Of a stretch of DNA of 30,578 bases, positions 26,646 through 30,578 are shown piece after piece; positions within the stretch are counted from its first letter, which is position 1, and every line of letters begins with the position of its first letter. The notes under the pieces are model-generated. The model saw nothing but the letters and a program-made list of their open reading frames with translations, was not told the DNA's origin and made no database searches. The DNA comes from a virus, in IMG/VR virus record IMGVR_UViG_3300013120_000316, positions 1 through 30,578 of that record; one strand, given 5' to 3'. The position numbers and the translations under genes were made by a program.

Positions 26646-27590
26646 TTAAACTGGTTCGTAAAAAACAATTTCACTCGGCTCACGATAATTCACATCTAAA
26701 GCCCAATCGATACGAGTTGCCCACTCTTTACTGTGATTATCCACTTTGTCAATATTAGGATTTTCACCATCAAGGCCAACATAAGCACCCGTAAACAAAT
26801 TCGATTCGTCTGAGTTCGGATCAGATAACGCAGCTACAATGTGATCTTTAGGCAAGTTGCTATAATGAACAATTCTATTGTTTAAGAATAAACTTTCAAC
26901 GCCTTGAGTTAGAACACCTACAGTGGTTTTCTTCGCATCATTATTGTAAATCTGTAATAATTTCCAGTCCTGAGTACTCAAGTTGATAATATAGCGCGGG
27001 TCTTCCAAAAATTTATCCGGGATTGCTTGCCAAACCTCTTCAAGTCTCTCAACAATATTTCCTTTAGTGATAGCACCGGCCGGAGTGACTGCGATCGCGT
27101 TTACATCTGTTTTAAGGCGTGTAATAATACCATCGATGTATCCAAGAGGATTTGAGGCTCCTAAGGATTTATCACCTTGCCAGAATAAAGCACTGAATTG
27201 ATTACCCGCTCCGTTCGCATACATTGCTATAACATCGGCCATGAACTCAGGGTTTTGGCGTAAGTTCGTCAAGTCGCCTTGCGGGTGCCATTTCTCCCAA
27301 ATATCAAAAGTATCCTCCGGTATAAATGTCTCGTAAAGAGTCATTTTATTTGGAGCTAGGCTCCTTTCAGAGTATGTAGTGGTAACAGTTTCCGAGGTCG
27401 GAACACCTGTTGTATATGCTCTCATTGGGTTAGCCGTTTGGCTTAACTTAGGAAGAGCGCGTTTTTTCGCGATACCTTCGAGCATTCTCGCGGCACCTTT
27501 TTCAGCGATTTCATTTCCAATACTTAGGACTAAGTATAAAAAACCTAAAAAATCACCGTTGTAATCTGAACTTGTAATAGTAACAGCCAT
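26646..27590 (-). CDS. Major capsid protein (HK97-like), 314 aa
   Basis: Position directly after the protease/scaffold gene and size fit a major capsid protein. The mix is right: a helical N-terminal arm (FLGFLYLVLSIGNEIAEKGAARML), ATGVPTSETVTTTYSERSLAPNKMTLYETFIPED, and a strand-rich end with TRIDWALDVNYREPSEIVFYEPV as the P-domain strand. The core NPLGYIDGIITRLKTDVNAI... is of the type seen in Bacteroidota phage capsids. It builds the icosahedral shell. It is 21 nt downstream of the protease gene in the same operon. Confidence 0.85.
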   Translation of the reverse strand: MAVTITSSDYNGDFLGFLYLVLSIGNEIAEKGAARMLEGIAKKRALPKLSQTANPMRAYTTGVPTSETVTTTYSERSLAPNKMTLYETFIPEDTFDIWEKWHPQGDLTNLRQNPEFMADVIAMYANGAGNQFSALFWQGDKSLGASNPLGYIDGIITRLKTDVNAIAVTPAGAITKGNIVERLEEVWQAIPDKFLEDPRYIINLSTQDWKLLQIYNNDAKKTTVGVLTQGVESLFLNNRIVHYSNLPKDHIVAALSDPNSDESNLFTGAYVGLDGENPNIDKVDNHSKEWATRIDWALDVNYREPSEIVFYEPV

Positions 27591-27611
27591 AATATTTATC
27601 TTTTTTAATTT

Positions 27612-28676
27612 TTACTGATTTTTACGAGCTTTCTCAACATCGATTTTCACCGCGACAAGTTCTCTCACTGTTTTACGAGCAGAAACTTGATCGTTTACCT
27701 CTGACGGTCTCTCGTTCTTTGGCCCGTCGTTTTTACCCGGTCTGTGATCTCCAAGTTTCATGTTTTTAAGCATGTCCGCGAATTTAGTAGCCATGCGTTC
27801 TTCGGAATCAACAATAGCCTGAGCCATTTGATCAGCGAATGAAGCTGCGTCGAATTGTTCGGTACTTGCTTCAATATTTTCAATTGAAACGATTTTGTTG
27901 TTCTCGTCAACCACTAATTTGCGGTTATCATTGGTTAAATGCTCACCTTTAAGGTTTGCGACCTCACCAACTTTTGACATTTCAACTCCTTCGGCAAGTT
28001 CACCGGCAAAAGCCAAGGTTGTTTTACCATCCGCAAGAGCCACCATGTTAATAGTTTCTTGCTTGTCGTCTTTTTTGTTTCCAAATAAAGCCATTTGATT
28101 TTTATTTTGATTAATAAAATTTTTATCTGCTCTTATCGCAGCTATCTCGAAGTTATCAGAAATATTCTGAACGATTTTCTTTTCGAGCATCATTGTCGCG
28201 GTTAAATCTACCTCCCCGGCCATAAGCGAAAACGCCTCATCTTTGGTGAGATTTTCAATATTTTTAACATAGAAATCAGCAAGCCGTTCTTTCTGCATTG
28301 CTAATTTTTCCGCTGTTTTCTCTGCTTTTTCCTCTGTAATATCTGTATCAAACATTAAACGAGGCTCATGTATAAACATGGTCGAATGCTCTAGTATATG
28401 ACGCTGTTTAGAAGGAGGTGCCAAGAATATAGCTGTTGCAATTGAGTCGGCGTTTGAAAGGTTGTGAGTATCGATCTGCCTATCGCCCTGAGCATTTACA
28501 GCTTGAATATATGCCGCCATTCGAAGCCCTGCATTTACCGAGCCTCCAACCGAAGAGATAAATAAATCGACTTGCTTCTCGGATGAGTTCTCAATCGAGA
28601 ATTGCATCCAATCGGCCTCCCAATTGTCTATTGGGTAGTTAAGAAATATCTGTTTGCTTTTCTTTTTATCTGCCAT
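27612..28676 (-). CDS. ClpP-type capsid maturation protease fused to scaffold, 354 aa
   Basis: Residues 35-175 are a ClpP/S14-like serine protease: LFISSVGGSVNAGLRMAAY with the oxyanion-type GGS, catalytic Ser78 in NADSIATAIFLA, His103 in STMFIHEPRL and Asp157 in GEVDLTATMMLEKKIV. Residues about 260-354 are a charged helix rich in D, E, A and K (FDAASFADQMAQAIVDSEER...KNDGPKNERPSEV), the usual scaffold part. The enzyme assembles inside the prohead and trims the scaffold. First gene of the capsid operon with a TAAATTTG box upstream. Confidence 0.9.
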   Translation of the reverse strand: MADKKKSKQIFLNYPIDNWEADWMQFSIENSSEKQVDLFISSVGGSVNAGLRMAAYIQAVNAQGDRQIDTHNLSNADSIATAIFLAPPSKQRHILEHSTMFIHEPRLMFDTDITEEKAEKTAEKLAMQKERLADFYVKNIENLTKDEAFSLMAGEVDLTATMMLEKKIVQNISDNFEIAAIRADKNFINQNKNQMALFGNKKDDKQETINMVALADGKTTLAFAGELAEGVEMSKVGEVANLKGEHLTNDNRKLVVDENNKIVSIENIEASTEQFDAASFADQMAQAIVDSEERMATKFADMLKNMKLGDHRPGKNDGPKNERPSEVNDQVSARKTVRELVAVKIDVEKARKNQ

Positions 28677-28701
28677 ATTCGAATATTTGTTACAAGTCTA
28701 A

Positions 28702-28709
28702 CAAATTTA
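28702..28709 (-). promoter_or_regulatory. Promoter -7 box TAAATTTG of the capsid operon
   Basis: TAAATTTG on the - strand fits the consensus; the -33 part is weak. It lies 26 nt upstream of ATG 28676 and just downstream of a terminator. Confidence 0.65.
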
Positions 28710-28748
28710 CAATGACAAAACAAAAACTTAACCCGTAGTGTCGGAACG

Positions 28749-28780
28749 CAAAAACCCCGCTCAAATGAATGAACGGGGCA
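28749..28780 (-). terminator. Terminator upstream of the capsid operon
   Basis: CCCCGTTCA...TGAGCGGGG (- strand, 28779-28754) with one G-T pair, followed by T5. It insulates the Rha-side genes from the capsid promoter. The 140 nt between it and the next gene hold only AT-rich DNA and an 18-codon ORF that I do not call. Confidence 0.8.
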
Positions 28781-28921
28781 CAAACCTAAAACAATTTAAC
28801 GAATCTAGTATAACACCTAAAACTTATGAATGCCTAAAGGTAATATATTAATTCGATATATTAAAATATTAATTTTTCTCCTACATCTAAATCTTTTAAT
28901 TTGTGAAAAAATCCCATCGAT

Positions 28922-29218
28922 TCAAACACGATTATCTTTTACATATTGCTCGGCTTGTTCTTTGGTCAGATATTCAGAGCAATACTTCGTTCCCTTGTAA
29001 TTAATACCCTCGTCACCGTTCGGTACATGACTGTGTATTTGTAGGTTTATTTTCACTACCCAATAAACTTTGTCACCATCATAAAATTTACTCCCGTGAG
29101 AATTAACAAAAAACGGCTCTTTTTCCTTCTCTTTTTCCTTCTCTTCTGTGGTAAATACTACGCAACCGTTTACGATTTCGATTGTTATTTTCTCGTTTTC
29201 TTTCAATGTGTACTTCAT
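28922..29218 (-). CDS. Unknown protein, 98 aa
   Basis: Beta-rich start (KYTLKENEKITIEIVNGCVVFTT) followed by a repeated EKEKEKEKEP stretch coded by short repeats near 29118-29150, then VNSHGSKFYDGDKVYWVVKI and a helical end TKEQAEQYVKDNRV. The second half (FYDGDKVYWV) resembles small SH3-like phage domains. No family recognised. It is preceded by the 10-codon MNAKEL fragment at 29222-29254 and shares the start context AAAACTTTAACCTATG with that type of gene. Confidence 0.6.
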   Translation of the reverse strand: MKYTLKENEKITIEIVNGCVVFTTEEKEKEKEKEPFFVNSHGSKFYDGDKVYWVVKINLQIHSHVPNGDEGINYKGTKYCSEYLTKEQAEQYVKDNRV

Positions 29219-29221
29219 AGG

Positions 29222-29254
29222 TTAAAGTTTTATTGTTAGTTCTTTCGCGTTCAT
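29222..29254 (-). pseudogene. Ten-codon MNAKEL remnant or leader peptide
   Basis: ATG 29254 to TAA 29222-29224 encodes MNAKELTIKL. The first five codons are identical to those of the remnant at 29595-29642 (ATGAACGCGAAAGAA). MNAKELRIGN is a common opening of small Bacteroidota phage proteins, so this looks like a start fragment left by deletion; a translated leader for the next gene is the alternative. Confidence 0.5.
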
Positions 29255-29259
29255 ATCCT

Positions 29260-29532
29260 TTATTTTTTATAAATTTTCAACCAAAACATTAATCTATCCC
29301 ATCTGTTTAATTCAGGTATTGGATGAACTCTATTATCATAATCATTAATCAATAAACCCAATAGTTCTAATTCGTCACCTTCAGGAGTATTTGGGTCGCA
29401 ATTATTCATTAACTCACAAACCCTTTCTAAGTAAGTGCTATACTGGACCTCGTTTTTAATTACTGTGTATTCAAGGTGTACAGAACCATTTATCTCTTTT
29501 AGTTCCGTTACTTGTTTAGCTTTGTGTTTCAT
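29260..29532 (-). CDS. Unknown protein, 90 aa
   Basis: ATG 29532 (MKHKAKQVTELKEINGSVHL) is preferred because a TATCTTTG promoter box lies 22-29 nt upstream; an upstream start at 29598 would add a hydrophobic stretch read through the promoter and operator. The protein is acidic (CELMNNCDPNTPEGDELELLGLLINDYDN) and ends RWDRLMFWLKIYKK. The phrase YEKVCxLLNDCDPNTPEGDELELLxxLIxxYE... is reminiscent of HigA-type antitoxin N-termini, which are helical with this acid-rich pattern; this is a weak impression without a visible helix-turn-helix. Confidence 0.6.
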   Translation of the reverse strand: MKHKAKQVTELKEINGSVHLEYTVIKNEVQYSTYLERVCELMNNCDPNTPEGDELELLGLLINDYDNRVHPIPELNRWDRLMFWLKIYKK

Positions 29533-29553
29533 AAGTCTAAATATTAGTTTCAC

Positions 29554-29594
29554 CAAAGATAAGAAAAAGAATTGAATTAATATAATAAAATATA
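29554..29594 (-). promoter_or_regulatory. Promoter and operator-like site upstream of 29532
   Basis: TATCTTTG (- strand, 29561-29554) is the -7 box. TATATTTTATTATA (- strand, 29594-29581) has 13 of 14 matches to the recurring palindrome and ends 19 nt before the -7 box, the same geometry as at 25031-25071. Confidence 0.6.
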
Positions 29595-29642
29595 TCAATC
29601 TAGCGTAACTAAATTCCCAATTCTTAATTCTTTCGCGTTCAT
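29595..29642 (-). pseudogene. Truncated MNAKELRIGN-type gene, 15 codons
   Basis: ATG 29642, 3 nt after the Rha stop, reads MNAKELRIGNLVTLD and stops at 29595-29597. The opening is that of a widespread small Bacteroidota phage protein normally much longer. The frame is cut by a stop right where the shared 20-bp sequence (29580-29599) begins, which suggests a deletion or insertion junction. Confidence 0.55.
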
Positions 29643-29645
29643 AAG

Positions 29646-30368
29646 TTAAAGTTTTTCTTTTAGTGACTTCTTAAAGTTAAGTGAATCGGCTAAATTATTA
29701 ACCTCTTCTTTTGCGTATTTATAAATGTATTTATACGGTAAGTTCTGTTCCATTCCATATTCAATAGCCTGTTTAGCTCTATTATCTAGCATTTGTATAT
29801 ATCCTTGTTCGGTTGCTGTGACTAAATCCCTTATTGGCGCACCATCTTTTACTTGAACCAACAACTCGAGTGCTTTATTAGTCATCTTGGTAATATTACC
29901 ATAATAACGAGTTGCGTTTTGGCTCCCTTGATTATTGGCGTACTCAATAAATTCCTGAATGCAATCGGTTTCCTCTCTTCGAATCTCTTTAGTTTTATCT
30001 CGAGCATTTAACCAACTTGAATTTTGCTGATTTAAAAGAGTCTCTTTCATTAAAGAGAAAGCTTCAATTATGCTATCCTGAACAAATTCAGCTTTTTCAT
30101 AACCTTTCAAGTGCATAGCCAATTTCATATAAGCTTGTTCATTTAGCTCATACATTTTATATTCTCTTCCCATCTTATTAATGAAAGAACTTGCAATGAA
30201 TTTTTGAGGGAATTTCAATGGCTTGGCCGTGACATTGTTTTTTTGTCTTTCGACTATCCTTTCAATAGTATTTAATAATACTTTGTGAGGGACTTCAAGC
30301 ATTTCGGAAATTACTTTCGAATCCGTGAATACTTCTTTTTTCTTTACATGTACTAAATCTGTTTTCAT
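29646..30368 (-). CDS. Rha-family phage regulatory protein, 240 aa
   Basis: Residues 12-105 have the pRha layout: VFTDSKVISEMLEVPHKVLLNTIERI, then FIASSFINKMGREYKMYELNEQAYMKLAMHLKGYEKAEF, which is typical (the GRxYxxYxxxxxGFxxLxM part of the family). The C-terminal part is helical (IRDLVTATEQGYIQMLDNRAKQAIEYGMEQNLPYKYIYKYAKEEV), a domain often paired with Rha or phage antirepressors. Rha proteins interfere with growth in some hosts and are thought to regulate phage genes. It lies directly after the terminase gene and has perfect 10-bp inverted arms (30379-30388, 30420-30429) upstream. Confidence 0.85.
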   Translation of the reverse strand: MKTDLVHVKKKEVFTDSKVISEMLEVPHKVLLNTIERIVERQKNNVTAKPLKFPQKFIASSFINKMGREYKMYELNEQAYMKLAMHLKGYEKAEFVQDSIIEAFSLMKETLLNQQNSSWLNARDKTKEIRREETDCIQEFIEYANNQGSQNATRYYGNITKMTNKALELLVQVKDGAPIRDLVTATEQGYIQMLDNRAKQAIEYGMEQNLPYKYIYKYAKEEVNNLADSLNFKKSLKEKL

Positions 30369-30378
30369 ATATCTTATT

Positions 30379-30429
30379 TTGATATAAAGATAATTATTAA
30401 TATTGTAAATAACTATTGTTTTATATCAA
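30379..30429. promoter_or_regulatory. 10-bp inverted repeat in front of rha-like gene
   Basis: TTGATATAAA (30379-30388) and TTTATATCAA (30420-30429) are exact reverse complements, separated by 31 nt. Between them on the - strand is TATCTTTA, one base off the TAnnTTTG box. A regulator binding both arms could loop out or cover this promoter. The right arm overlaps the terminase stop. Confidence 0.55.
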
Positions 30430-30578
30430 TCTTGTTGGAGATACTTCCAAGCGTAGTTTGTATGATAGTATCTAAGACTGTAAAAGTAGGCATCAAAGCA
30501 GTGATTATGAGCGTCTTCGGGTTTATTAAGAAACTCACCGGTTGTTTGATTTTCGGCCCATTTAAAGTTGCGTTGCTC
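30426..30578 (-). CDS. Terminase large subunit, C-terminal 50 aa (partial)
   Basis: The frame enters from the right edge and ends at TGA 30426-30428: EQRNFKWAENQTTGEFLNKP then EDAHNHCFDAYFYSLRYYHTNYAWKYLQQD. The pattern NKPxDxxNHxxDAxxYxLxY is the usual end of the terminase large subunit nuclease domain, with the last active-site Asp in HxxDA. The enzyme packages DNA into the prohead through the portal. The rest of the gene lies beyond the window. Confidence 0.85.
   Translation of the reverse strand, partial: EQRNFKWAENQTTGEFLNKPEDAHNHCFDAYFYSLRYYHTNYAWKYLQQD

Noticed and set aside
28860-28916. 18-codon ORF on the - strand (MGFFHKLKDLDVGEKLIF)
   Set aside because: Too short to separate from chance, no promoter, and no related peptide nearby.
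1-30578. Integron or tyrosine/serine integrase, tRNA genes and attachment site
   Set aside because: No integrase-type motifs and no tRNA-like cloverleaf were seen in the window; these may lie outside it, so their absence says nothing about the complete element.

Overview
The window is part of a tailed phage or prophage (siphovirus-like, HK97-type head genes) from an AT-rich Bacteroidota host, most likely a flavobacterium. The evidence for the host is: promoters of the Bacteroidota type (TTTG, 19-20 nt, TAnnTTTG) in front of several operons; few Shine-Dalgarno sites, with A/T-rich start regions instead; and protein types common in Bacteroidota phages (LamG-like tail protein starting MGGRALLLL, a HExxH membrane protein, a stand-alone DnaA domain IV protein, MNAKELRIGN remnants). 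Rha, an XRE-type regulator and the exonuclease operon suggest a temperate phage. No integrase, small terminase or helicase gene is visible; the large terminase gene is cut by the right edge and an unknown gene by the left edge.

Layout. 1-6420 (+ strand): early region of small, mostly unknown genes, with an FtsK-gamma-like winged helix, an XRE-like protein, a DNA adenine methyltransferase and a DnaA domain IV protein, closed by a bidirectional terminator. 6427-8749 (- strand): two unknown genes, then an autoregulated-looking operon of XRE regulator, exonuclease partner, YqaJ exonuclease and a new 44-aa membrane protein. 8812-10493 (-): lysis cassette (holin, amidase, coiled-coil membrane protein, 4-TM protein) and two tiny proline-rich ORFs. 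10504-28676 (-): late region, transcribed from high to low coordinates: ClpP-type protease/scaffold, major capsid, portal, connectors, tail proteins, tape measure, tail assembly and LamG-like protein. 28922-30578 (-): small unknown genes, Rha and the terminase C-terminus.

The late region is interrupted by three small + strand islands (14117-14801, 19426-19847, 25116-25250). At each one, head-to-head promoters fire the island one way and restart the late genes the other way. A 14-bp palindrome (TATAAT-TT-ATTATA) or a close variant recurs at these promoters, at the XRE operon and at two other promoters, which suggests one regulator controls the islands and the recombination operon together.

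The most unusual signal is in the spaces between the + strand genes. Many end in a TAACG/TAACGG motif at or next to the stop codon, and three genes (3863-4147, the methyltransferase, and the 51-aa gene at 14646) are bounded by perfect 9-bp inverted ends of the form GTTRNNNNN...NNNNNYAAC. The gaps fold as asymmetric bipartite palindromes. This is the architecture of integron gene cassettes and attC sites, without an integron integrase in view. A second strong signal is a T9 slippery run in a late gene (13329-13337), where a -1 shift opens a well-formed extension whose stop codon overlaps the next start codon.
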